DNA from: Amycolatopsis mongoliensis
GTDB lineage: Bacteria > Actinomycetota > Actinomycetes > Mycobacteriales > Pseudonocardiaceae
Assembly (NCBI RefSeq): GCF_030285665.1
Contig: NZ_CP127295.1
Coordinates: forward strand, 9,362,001-9,426,000
Direction: 5' to 3'
Length of the DNA stretch: 64,000 nt
Below, piece after piece: positions 16,811 to 24,277 of this stretch. Positions within the stretch are counted from its first letter, which is position 1, and every line of letters begins with the position of its first letter. Both the position numbers and the translations under genes were made by a program. The notes beneath the pieces are model-generated. The model worked only from the letters and a program-made list of their open reading frames with translations, did not search any database and was not told the origin of the DNA.

Positions 16811-17821
16811 ATGCAGGGAACCATTCTGGTCGCCACCGCGGGACAGGGTGTGTTGCGCAGCAACGACGACGGCGCGACCTGGAACCGCATCCCCCTCGAC
16901 CAGGGGCTGGAGTTCGACTCCGTCGTGCGCGCGCTGGCCGTCCACCCCGAGCGACCCGAAGTGATCTTCGCTGGCGCCGAGGTCGGGCTGGGCCGCAGCG
17001 ACGACGGCGGCACCCGCTGGAACCGCGTCGACTCGCTGTTCAACGACACGCAGGTGTGGTCGATCGCCATCGACCCGAACGATCCGGACAGCATGCTGGT
17101 CGGCACCGGTGCGCCGTCCCGCGCCGTCATGTACCGCACCACCGACGGCGGGGGCACCTGGGACCGGCTCTCCCCCGAGCTGCCGGAACGCTGCGCCGGG
17201 GTCAGCAAGCCGCGGATCCTCACCGCCGTCTTCGACCACGTCGACGGCAAGTCCGCCTGGTTCGGCGTCGAGGAAGGTGGCCTCTGGCTCACCCGCGACC
17301 GCGGTGACACCTGGGACCGCGTCGACAGCCCCGACGGCGTCGCGCCGTCCGACATCCACTGCGTCGTCGTCCTCGACGGGCCGCCCAAGACGATCCTCTG
17401 CCTCGTCGTCAACGCCATCTTCGTCAGCCAGGACGACGGCACGACCTGGACCCGCACCGGCACGAAGTCGAGGTGGGGCATCTACTACACCCGCCTGGTC
17501 GCCCGCATCCCCGCCAGCAACTCGGTGCTGCTCGGCATCGGCGACGGCACACCGGGCACCAAGACCCGCGTCTTCCGCTCCGACGACCTCGCACAGACCT
17601 GGCAGGAATCCACTTTCGACACCCCGCCCAACTCGACGGTCTGGGCGTTCGGCACCCACGCGGGCGACCCGGACCTCGTCTTCGCCGGCACCAAGTACGG
17701 CCACCTGTTCCGCTCCACCGACGGCGGCCGCACCTTCGCCAAGGAATGGCGGGAATTCCCCGAGATCACCGACGTGGCTTGGACCCCGGCCGTCGCCGCC
17801 GACGCCCCCGCCACCCACTGA
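16811..17821 (+). CDS. BNR/sialidase-like beta-propeller protein, probably cytosolic
   Basis: A 336-residue protein built from repeats with S-x-D-x-G-x-T-W Asp-boxes (about residues 17-24, 63-70, 110-116, 158-164, 199-206, 255-261 and 300-307). This implies a six- or seven-bladed propeller as in the BNR/VPS10/WD40-like group. No signal peptide or catalytic sialidase Arg triad is evident. ATG 16811 follows a good AGGAG site. It sits inside a catabolic operon between the SDR and a VOC protein, so a propeller enzyme (lactonase- or lyase-like) or scaffold is conceivable. The function is not known. Confidence 0.75.
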   Translation: MQGTILVATAGQGVLRSNDDGATWNRIPLDQGLEFDSVVRALAVHPERPEVIFAGAEVGLGRSDDGGTRWNRVDSLFNDTQVWSIAIDPNDPDSMLVGTGAPSRAVMYRTTDGGGTWDRLSPELPERCAGVSKPRILTAVFDHVDGKSAWFGVEEGGLWLTRDRGDTWDRVDSPDGVAPSDIHCVVVLDGPPKTILCLVVNAIFVSQDDGTTWTRTGTKSRWGIYYTRLVARIPASNSVLLGIGDGTPGTKTRVFRSDDLAQTWQESTFDTPPNSTVWAFGTHAGDPDLVFAGTKYGHLFRSTDGGRTFAKEWREFPEITDVAWTPAVAADAPATH

Positions 17822-17832
17822 AGGAGCACGAC

Positions 17833-18291
17833 ATGATCAAACCCGTGGTCGTCCGCACCCACCTTTCCCTGTTCGTGCGCGACCCCGAGGCCTCGGCGGC
17901 GTGGTACGCCGACGTACTCGGCCTGGAAGTCACCGCCCGAGGCCCCCAGTGGGTCTTCCTCTCCTTCGGCCGCAAGCACCACGACCTCGCGCTGATCCGC
18001 GCCGAGGAGGGCGCGCAGCAGGGCGGCCTGGGTCTGCAGCACTACGGCCTGGAGATCCAGGGCGACGTCGACGACCTGCGCCGCCTGTACGGAATGCTGC
18101 TCGACAAGGGCGTCAAGGTGGTCAAAACGACCGACCACAAGGTCGGGATCGGCCTCTACTTCGAGGACCCCGACAGCAACCGGTTCGAGCTGTTCGCCGA
18201 AACCGTCACCGACGACGAAGAAGGCCGGCGCATCCTCGGCGAGCACAACGCTCCGAGCGAGCCAGTCGAACTCGAACCCCTCTACCCGTGA
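17833..18291 (+). CDS. VOC-family protein, extradiol-dioxygenase/glyoxalase-like
   Basis: A 152-residue vicinal-oxygen-chelate protein with paired beta-alpha-beta-beta-beta modules. Candidate metal ligands are His in R-T-H-L-S-L near residue 10, His in Q-H-Y-G-L-E-I near 73 and Glu in N-R-F-E-L-F near 122. Together these form the 2-His-1-carboxylate set of extradiol dioxygenases. D-P-D-S-N-R before the last ligand is also typical. A single-domain version could cleave a catechol or isomerise an intermediate. An AAGGAG precedes ATG 17833. It is in the middle of the rightward operon with short gaps on both sides. Confidence 0.8.
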   Translation: MIKPVVVRTHLSLFVRDPEASAAWYADVLGLEVTARGPQWVFLSFGRKHHDLALIRAEEGAQQGGLGLQHYGLEIQGDVDDLRRLYGMLLDKGVKVVKTTDHKVGIGLYFEDPDSNRFELFAETVTDDEEGRRILGEHNAPSEPVELEPLYP

Positions 18292-18308
18292 CCAGGAGGT
18301 CCACCCCC

Positions 18309-18911
18309 ATGCCAGTCGTGAACTTCGGTACCTACCACGTCCGGAAGTGGTTCACCCACGTCGAGGACGTGCTCGCCAACGAGACCGGGCAAGCCGCCGA
18401 CGGATCGGCGGTGCGCCGGATCGTCGTGGCCGCGGCCATTCACAACCCCTATGCCGGTCGCTTCAGCGAGGACCTGAGCGACATCGTCGCCAAGTCGGAC
18501 GAACTGGGCCGCGAGGTCGGCCGCCGTGCCGTCGAGGCCGCCGGCGGCGAGCCGATCCAGAGCTACGGCAAGGCGTGCGTCGTCGGTGCCCTCGGCGAGT
18601 ACGAGCACGGCAACGCGTTCCTGACCCAGGTGTTCGCGGACCCGGTGCGCGACGCGGTGGGCGGCGGGAAGTCGTGGGTGCCGTCGACGGGCAAGGTCGG
18701 GGCGGCCGGAGCCGTCATCGACATTCCCCTGGCCCACAAGGACGCGCTGTACGTGCGCTCGAACTACGACACGATCTCGATCGGCTTCGGCGACGCGCCC
18801 CGCCCGGACGAAGTCGTCATCGCCTTCGCGTTCGCCTCCCGCGGCAGGCTGCACGCCCGCCTGGGCGGCCTCACCGCCACCGAGGTCCGCGGCGAAGACG
18901 GCCTGCGCTAG
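18309..18911 (+). CDS. AA_synth (DUF1185) family protein
   Basis: A 200-residue protein of the family annotated as amino acid synthesis protein (DUF1185). It contains the R-K-W-F-T-H-V-E-D-V-L-A-N-E-T-G segment near residue 12, the A-A-A-I-H-N-P-Y-A-G-R-F motif near 42, S-Y-G-K-A near 80 and G-E-Y-E-H-G-N-A near 97, all highly conserved in the family. The family has no firmly described activity despite its name, and I know it mostly from catabolic clusters. The gene has a strong AGGAGG site before ATG 18309 and lies between the VOC and hydrolase genes, so a catabolic role is likely here. Confidence 0.8.
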   Translation: MPVVNFGTYHVRKWFTHVEDVLANETGQAADGSAVRRIVVAAAIHNPYAGRFSEDLSDIVAKSDELGREVGRRAVEAAGGEPIQSYGKACVVGALGEYEHGNAFLTQVFADPVRDAVGGGKSWVPSTGKVGAAGAVIDIPLAHKDALYVRSNYDTISIGFGDAPRPDEVVIAFAFASRGRLHARLGGLTATEVRGEDGLR

Positions 18912-18915
18912 CCCG

Positions 18916-19767
18916 ATGACCGAGCCGACGAGTCACCAGATCGTCCTCAACGGACTGACCAGCCGCTACCTGCGCTGGGGCGACGACCGGACCCCGGCGG
19001 TCCTCCTGCTCCACGGCCTGCGCAGTTACGCCCACACGTGGGACGCGGTCGCCCGCGCGTTGAGCAGCACGCACGCGGTGATCGCCCCGGACTTCCGCGG
19101 TCGCGGCGACAGCTCGTGGGACCCCGAGCGCGACTACTTCACCAACGCCTACGTCGGCGACCTGGAAAAGCTCGTCGCTTCGCTCGGGCTCACCAGTTTC
19201 GCCATTGTCGGCCACTCGATGGGCGGCACGGTCGGGTACGCCTTCGCCGCGCGGCACCCGGACCAGGTCACCGCCCTGGTCGTCGAGGACATCGGCCCGG
19301 GTTCGTCGACGGCCACCGCGGGCGCGGACCGGATCCTCCGTGAGCTGCGCGGCACTCCGCTCGGCTTCGATTCGCTCGGAGCCGTGCGTGCCTACTGGCG
19401 GGACATCCGCCCGGGCATCACCGACGACGCGCTCAGGTCGCGGATCGAACACACCGTCCGCCCCGGTGGCGACGGCCGGTGGGAGTGGAAGCTCGACATG
19501 CAGGGCATCGCCGCCGCACGGCGCAGCGGCGACCCCGCCGGGCCGGTCGACCTCTGGGCCTGTGTGGAAGCGTTGCACTGCCCGACCCTCGTCATCCGCG
19601 GCGCCCGCTCGGACTTCCTGCCGGTCGCCGTCTGCCGGGAGATGGCCGACCGGCAACCCCTGCTGCGCTGGGCGGAAATTCCCGACGCCGGGCACTACGC
19701 GCACGACGACAACCCCGCCGAGTTCATCCGGCTGGTGACCGGCTTCCTTGACGGAGTCTCGCCGTGA
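18916..19767 (+). CDS. Alpha/beta hydrolase
   Basis: A 283-residue hydrolase: oxyanion-hole H-G-L-R-S near residue 34, nucleophile elbow G-H-S-M-G-G near 98, acid in the R-G-A-R-S-D segment near 235, and the catalytic His in A-G-H-Y-A-H near 262. This arrangement is typical of the meta-cleavage-product hydrolase, lactonase and haloalkane dehalogenase group. The MhpA-like hydroxylase that follows overlaps by GTGA, so C-C bond or lactone hydrolysis after ring oxygenation is plausible. No convincing Shine-Dalgarno is seen; it starts 5 bp after the previous stop and is probably coupled. Confidence 0.85.
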   Translation: MTEPTSHQIVLNGLTSRYLRWGDDRTPAVLLLHGLRSYAHTWDAVARALSSTHAVIAPDFRGRGDSSWDPERDYFTNAYVGDLEKLVASLGLTSFAIVGHSMGGTVGYAFAARHPDQVTALVVEDIGPGSSTATAGADRILRELRGTPLGFDSLGAVRAYWRDIRPGITDDALRSRIEHTVRPGGDGRWEWKLDMQGIAAARRSGDPAGPVDLWACVEALHCPTLVIRGARSDFLPVAVCREMADRQPLLRWAEIPDAGHYAHDDNPAEFIRLVTGFLDGVSP

Positions 19768-21353
19768 CCGACCGCGTCCAGGTCGCGATCGTGGGCGCCG
19801 GGCCGGTCGGGGCCACCGCGGCCAACCTGCTCGGCACCTACGGCGTCACCACGCTGATCATCGACCGCGAACCCGACGTCGTCACCTATCCGCGGGCAAT
19901 CGGCGTGGACGACGAAACCCTGCGCACTTTCCAGACCGTCGGCCTCGCCGACGAAGTGCTGCGCAGCGCCATCCAGAACGTGCCGTTGAAGTTCTTCGAC
20001 GCCTCCGGGCGCTGCCTGGCCGACATCCGTCCCACGGCCCAGGACTACGGCTGGTACAAGCGGAACATCTTCCTGCAGCCCGAAGCGGAGGCTGTTCTGC
20101 GACGCGGCCTGGACCGGTTTCCCCACGTCCAGGTCATGCTCGGCACGGAACTGCGGCAGATCCGGCAGGACGCCGACGGCGTGACGCTCACCCTGGCCGG
20201 CTCCCGCGAAGTCCGCGCGGACTACGTGATCGCGGCTGACGGTGGCCGCAGTTCCGTGCGCGGCCTGCTCGGCATCCCCCTCGAAGGCGCGACCCACCCA
20301 CGCAAGTGGGTGGTCATCGACTGCGCCAACGATCCCCTGGACGCCCCGTACACCGCGTTGCACTGCGACCCGCGCCGCCCGTACGTCTGCGCCCACCTAC
20401 CGGACGACCGCCGCCGCTGGGAATTCATGCTCTTCCCGGGCGAGGACGCCGACGAAATGCTCGCGCCGGACCGCGTTCGCGACCTCCTCCGGCACCACGT
20501 CGCCGACCCCGAGGTCGTCGAGGTCGTCCGCGCCCGGGTCTACACACACCACTCCCGCATCGCCACCCGCTTCACCGACGGCCGCATCGCACTGGCCGGA
20601 GACGCCGCGCACCTGATGCCGCCGTGGGCCGGGCAGGGCATGAACACCGGCATCCGCGACGTCACCAACCTCTGCTGGAAGCTCGCGGCGACCGTCCGCG
20701 ACCAGGCCGGTCACGCGCTTCTCGGCACCTACGACCGGGAACGCCGGCCGCACGCCCGCGCGATGATCGAGCTGTCCACCACGCTCGGCCGCATCCTCAG
20801 TCCGACGCGGCGATCCCTGGCGCACGCGCGCAACTGGTTCCTCCGCGCGGCTTCCCTCGCCCCGGCGGTCAAACGGTGGGTGCTCGAGATGCGCTTCAAG
20901 CCGATCCCCCACTACCGGGGCGGGTTCGTGGCCGGTGCGGACGTCCCGGGCGTGGGCCGCATGTTCGTCCAGCCACGGGTCGAGACGGCCACGGGTACCC
21001 ACCCCCGCCTCGACGACGTGCTCGGGCCGTGGTTCGCCGTGATCGGATTCGAGTGCGACCCGCTGGCCGGGCTCGGCGACGCCGAGCTCGGCGCGATGAA
21101 GATCTTCAACCCGCGGATCGTCAAGATCGTCGAATCACGAGCCGGCGAACGCCACCACGAACAGCACTGCGTCGACCCGGGCACCATTGTCGTCGAAGAC
21201 GTGCACAACGAGCTTCGCCCATGGTTCCGCTCCCGTGGCCGTGACGTCGTGCTCGTCCGCCCTGACCGCTATGTCGCGGCGTTGACCACCGCGGACGCCC
21301 TCGGTTCGGCAATCATGAACCTGGCCGAGCAGTTCGGCAGCGCACAACGGTGA
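19764..21353 (+). CDS. FAD-dependent aromatic hydroxylase, MhpA-like (3-(3-hydroxyphenyl)propionate hydroxylase family)
   Basis: A 529-residue group A flavin monooxygenase. It has G-A-G-P-V-G at residues 10-15, A-A-D-G-G-R-S-S-V-R (the D-G motif) near 155, and G-D-A-A-H-L-M-P-P-W-A-G-Q-G-M-N near 280, which closes the FAD site. A C-terminal thioredoxin-like domain follows, ending in the R-P-D-R-Y-V-A stretch of the MhpA/PheA-type family. These enzymes hydroxylate phenolic rings ortho to OH using NADH and O2. The start is GTG 19764, overlapping the hydrolase stop by four bases. It is the last gene of the rightward operon begun by the ThDP enzyme. Confidence 0.85.
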   Translation: MTDRVQVAIVGAGPVGATAANLLGTYGVTTLIIDREPDVVTYPRAIGVDDETLRTFQTVGLADEVLRSAIQNVPLKFFDASGRCLADIRPTAQDYGWYKRNIFLQPEAEAVLRRGLDRFPHVQVMLGTELRQIRQDADGVTLTLAGSREVRADYVIAADGGRSSVRGLLGIPLEGATHPRKWVVIDCANDPLDAPYTALHCDPRRPYVCAHLPDDRRRWEFMLFPGEDADEMLAPDRVRDLLRHHVADPEVVEVVRARVYTHHSRIATRFTDGRIALAGDAAHLMPPWAGQGMNTGIRDVTNLCWKLAATVRDQAGHALLGTYDRERRPHARAMIELSTTLGRILSPTRRSLAHARNWFLRAASLAPAVKRWVLEMRFKPIPHYRGGFVAGADVPGVGRMFVQPRVETATGTHPRLDDVLGPWFAVIGFECDPLAGLGDAELGAMKIFNPRIVKIVESRAGERHHEQHCVDPGTIVVEDVHNELRPWFRSRGRDVVLVRPDRYVAALTTADALGSAIMNLAEQFGSAQR

Positions 21354-21475
21354 ACCACACGACGGGTCGAGGGCAGACGGCGGGGCTTGGCGACCTCGCA
21401 GGCCAGGTTGTCGGAGGCGTCGATCAGGGCCGGACGGCGGCAGGCAGCTGCTGATCTTGCTCATCGTCAAGCAAG

Positions 21476-21785
21476 TCACAGCGGACCTGGGCGCGGCCGC
21501 CCGCCGCTACCGGGATGCGGACGATGGTGCCGTGGTCGGAGTTGCTCGCCCACACGGAGGCCGCGCCGCCACGCAGGAGGCCTGCCAGATGCGCCCGCCG
21601 GTGGAATCCGTGACCAGGAAGCGGTCCGCTCGCCGTCGATGACCAAGGCGTTCGGCATCGTTTCGGCGGGCAGCGGCACGACGAGCCGGGGCGTGCCGGA
21701 GGGGCGGGCCTGCCAGATCCCGGTCAGCCCGCCCTGCCCCGAGGAGTAGAGGAAGTACACGTCGCCGGCGGTGGCCGGACGTCGG
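21476..21785 (-). pseudogene. Remnant of an SMP-30/NHL-type beta-propeller gene
   Basis: Reading leftward from about 21785, one frame gives D-V-Y-F-L-Y-S-S-G-Q-G-G-L-T-G-I-W-Q and M-P-N-A-L-V-I-D-G. Near 21640 the match moves to another frame, D-R-F-L-V-T-D-S-T-G-G-R-I-W-Q. The combined text is a repeat pattern of SMP-30/gluconolactonase-like propellers. Both ends are missing and at least one frameshift is present. It abuts the MmyB-like remnant. Confidence 0.5.
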
Positions 21786-22050
21786 AGTCGAGCTCGACGA
21801 GGCCGGCCGCGGGGTGCAGGATGCGCTTGCGGTCGCTGCGCCGCCCGCGACGTCGTGCCGGTCCCAGAGGCCGGCGAACTCCTCGCTCTCCCCGCACAAC
21901 CCCTCGACCAGCATCACCGCCACGGGATCGGCGGGACGGGCCGCGAGGGTCGCCCACCTGCGCCGGCTTTCGCGCTCGTGGTCCTCGGTGGGGGTAACGC
22001 CGGCGCAGGTCCGGGCCGGTGAACCACCGGTAGGTGCAGCTGCGGCCACC
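21786..22050 (-). pseudogene. Remnant of an XRE/MmyB-like transcriptional regulator (ligand-binding part)
   Basis: Fragments in three frames line up leftward as Y-R-W-F-T-G-P-D-L-R-R-R-Y-P, then E-D-H-E-R-E-S-R-R and E-E-F-A-G-L-W-D-R-H-D-V, then R-I-L-H-P-A-A-G-L-V-E-L-D-S. This is the conserved core of the MmyB-like domain found in actinobacterial helix-turn-helix regulators. The helix-turn-helix half is absent and at least two frameshifts occur, so the gene is dead. Confidence 0.6.
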
Positions 22051-22151
22051 GCGGCGAACCGCGGCTACGACGGCGTCGGCCAGATCCTGTTCGAGGGCGT
22101 GGGCGGGGACGTCCGGGGCCTGCGCGTCGGCCGGACGCTCGTGATCGCTGA

Positions 22152-22346
22152 GTCGACCGCTCCGCGCTGGCGCGTCTACACGCTATCTCCGATGAGTACG
22201 CCGTTCTCTCTGTGGTCACCGGCGATGAAAAGCTGCCCCCCGATGGCAAGACATGTCCATTCAGCCCGATCCTGGCGGCGGTCCGCGCGCTTACCGAGAC
22301 AGCCCGAATCAGCGAACAGCTGCTCCAAGCCGCACTTCACATGTAG
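22152..22346 (+). pseudogene. Unidentified coding remnant (C-terminal piece)
   Basis: After an in-frame TGA at 22149-22151 a 64-codon stretch reads like a genuine protein end (L-H-A-I-S-D-E-Y-A-V-L-S-V-V-T-G-D-E, later F-S-P-I-L-A-A-V-R-A-L-T) and stops at TAG 22344-22346. It has no start codon with a ribosome site, and I do not recognise the family. It belongs to the same decayed stretch as the two leftward remnants. Confidence 0.35.
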
Positions 22347-22543
22347 ACCACCGACTTCCTCGAGGCAATATCGGACGTCAGCGTCCACGCCGCCCCAGTC
22401 GGTGGCCGGCGCATCCCGCCGTATCGCGTGGCGGCAGCCCACCAGGCCGCTCGACCCACAGCTACGAACTCGAGTCCGGGGTCCGCGGGCAATGCGATCA
22501 CGGTCGGCGAACAGGAGGACATGGCCGGATTCCTCACTCCGCT

Positions 22544-22605
22544 GATTCTTCGTGGTCCCGCCTTATTCCACTCCGATTCTTCGCGATTCCGTCTTATTCC
22601 GCGTC
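22544..22605. repeat. Two tandem imperfect 31-bp repeats
   Basis: GATTCTTCG at 22544 and 22575, and CTTATTCC at 22562 and 22593, recur with a period of 31 bp. The two units differ at several intervening positions. The stretch is A/T-rich for this genome and lies about 190 bp upstream of the permease start. Confidence 0.5.
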
Positions 22606-22676
22606 GAGACGCCAATCCCTTGACTAATCGCGCCGGGTGCACGACAGTTCCTCATCGTACTCATACCGAACTCAAG

Positions 22677-22691
22677 GAACGATAATCGTAC
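22677..22691. promoter_or_regulatory. PcaR/IclR-type operator candidate upstream of the second permease
   Basis: GAACGATAATCGTAC, containing the perfect odd palindrome ACGAT-A-ATCGT at 22679-22689; it matches 12 of 15 positions of the recalled PcaR site. It lies about 100 bp upstream of the permease ATG at 22792. Confidence 0.6.
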
Positions 22692-22791
22692 AGGAGACCC
22701 GTGGTGCCACATGTCGCGTTCGTCAGGATCGGACGGCCGGGTCATCCCGGCTCCTTCGCGTCGCCCTCGGCGAAGTCCCGCGGAGAGCACG

Positions 22792-24264
22792 ATGGATAGC
22801 GGCGGCGAAACGACGCCGGCAGCCCTCGGCACTCGCAGGCTTGGCCTCGGCCAGGTCGTCGCCCAGTCGCTGGGCACCAACTCCCCGGTGTTCAACGCGG
22901 TGACGTTCCTCCCGCTCATCGCGGGCGGCGCCAGAGGCCACGCCGGAGCGGGCGGCGCCATCCCGTTGTCGGTCCTGCTCTCCGCCGTGGCCGCGTTCGG
23001 CGTGGCCTGGACCCTCTCCCGGTTCTCGCGGCAGGTGGACGCCACCGGCTCGTGCTACCTCTACATCAGCCGCTCGTTCGGCGACCGCGCCGGTACCGCG
23101 TTCGGTTCGCTGAACTACTTCAGCATCGTTCTCGGCCCCCTGACACCGCTCATCTTCGGCGGCTACGTCGAGGACTTCCTCGGCAGCCGGTTCGGCCTGC
23201 ACGTCCCGTGGTGGCTGCTCAGCCTCGCGCTCGTCGCGGTGGTCGGCGTGGTGCTCATGCTCGGGGTGAGCATCTCCACCCGGGCCCAGCTGGTGTGGTC
23301 GCTGGTGTCGATGCTGGCGATCGTCGCGTTCTCGGCCTTGGTGATCATCCGGGGCCTCGGCGCGGGGACGGTGCCGGCGCACGCCCCGTTCGACGTCGGC
23401 TCGGCGAACGGTGGCTGGCTGGGAGTCGTCTGGGGCATGCTCTACGGCCTGTTCATCTTCACCGGGTTCGAATCGGCGCAGAACCTGTCCGAAGAAACCC
23501 CGAACCCGCGGCGGTCGATTCCCCGCGCGATGCTGATCGTCGTCGGCCTGACCTCCGTCTACTACCTGATCGTCGCGTACGCCACGGTGATCGGCTTCGG
23601 CTCGGACGGCGGCGCGATCGCCCGGGACGCCGCACCGCTGCTGACCCTGGCCGCACCCGGGTCCTTCGGCGCGTCCTGGCTGGCCGACCTGCTGACCGTC
23701 ATGCTCCTGTTCGACATCTTCTCGCTGACGGTGGCCACCTGCGTGTACGGCAGCCGCGGCCTGTTCGCCCTGGCCCGCGACGGCCGGTTGCCCGCCGCCT
23801 TCACCCGGGTGAGCCGGAAGCGCCGGATCCCGGTGCTCGGGACCGCGGTGCCGGTGGTCTGGATGGCCGTGCTGGTGATCGCCACGCACGTCACCGCGCC
23901 GCTGTTCTCCCCCGCCCAGGAGGGCGCCCCGGAATTCGTGCCCGTGTTCAGCTGGATCGGCGGCGCGCAGAGCCTGATCACCGTGATCATCTGGGGCATC
24001 CTCTGCCTGGGTGCCTTCGGCTGGTTGCGTCGTCGGGACAGCCGCCCCGCCGTGCTGGTCGCCGCGGCCGGCATCGCCGTGCTGGGTACCGGCGGCGCGC
24101 TGTTCGCGTCGCTCGACCACGCCGAGGCGTCGGTGTACGTCGCGCTCGCCCTCGTCATCGCCTACCTGATCTTTTCTTTTCTCCAGACCACCATCCAGCG
24201 TCGCCGTGGGCAGTTCACCCTTTCCACGGCCCGCCTCGCGAGCTCCGAAGAGCTGACGAACTGA
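22792..24264 (+). CDS. APC superfamily permease
   Basis: A 490-residue membrane protein with about 12 hydrophobic segments. It starts G-L-G-Q-V-V-A-Q-S-L-G-T-N-S-P-V, the TM1 substrate/Na-site region of the amino acid-polyamine family. G-F-E-S-A-Q-N-L-S-E-E lies before TM7 and R-G-L-F-A-L-A-R-D-G-R-L-P near TM8. ATG 22792 is preferred to an upstream in-frame ATG because GGAGAG precedes it and the extra N-terminal residues are basic low-complexity sequence. It is followed 13 bp later by the flavin monooxygenase. It probably imports that pathway's substrate, and a PcaR-like site lies upstream. Confidence 0.85.
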   Translation: MDSGGETTPAALGTRRLGLGQVVAQSLGTNSPVFNAVTFLPLIAGGARGHAGAGGAIPLSVLLSAVAAFGVAWTLSRFSRQVDATGSCYLYISRSFGDRAGTAFGSLNYFSIVLGPLTPLIFGGYVEDFLGSRFGLHVPWWLLSLALVAVVGVVLMLGVSISTRAQLVWSLVSMLAIVAFSALVIIRGLGAGTVPAHAPFDVGSANGGWLGVVWGMLYGLFIFTGFESAQNLSEETPNPRRSIPRAMLIVVGLTSVYYLIVAYATVIGFGSDGGAIARDAAPLLTLAAPGSFGASWLADLLTVMLLFDIFSLTVATCVYGSRGLFALARDGRLPAAFTRVSRKRRIPVLGTAVPVVWMAVLVIATHVTAPLFSPAQEGAPEFVPVFSWIGGAQSLITVIIWGILCLGAFGWLRRRDSRPAVLVAAAGIAVLGTGGALFASLDHAEASVYVALALVIAYLIFSFLQTTIQRRRGQFTLSTARLASSEELTN

Positions 24265-24277
24265 CCGGAGGACCGAT

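Noticed and set aside
22711..22791. Earlier start (ATG 22711) for the second permease
   Set aside because: It would add 27 basic residues unlike permease N-termini and has no ribosome site as good as the one before ATG 22792.
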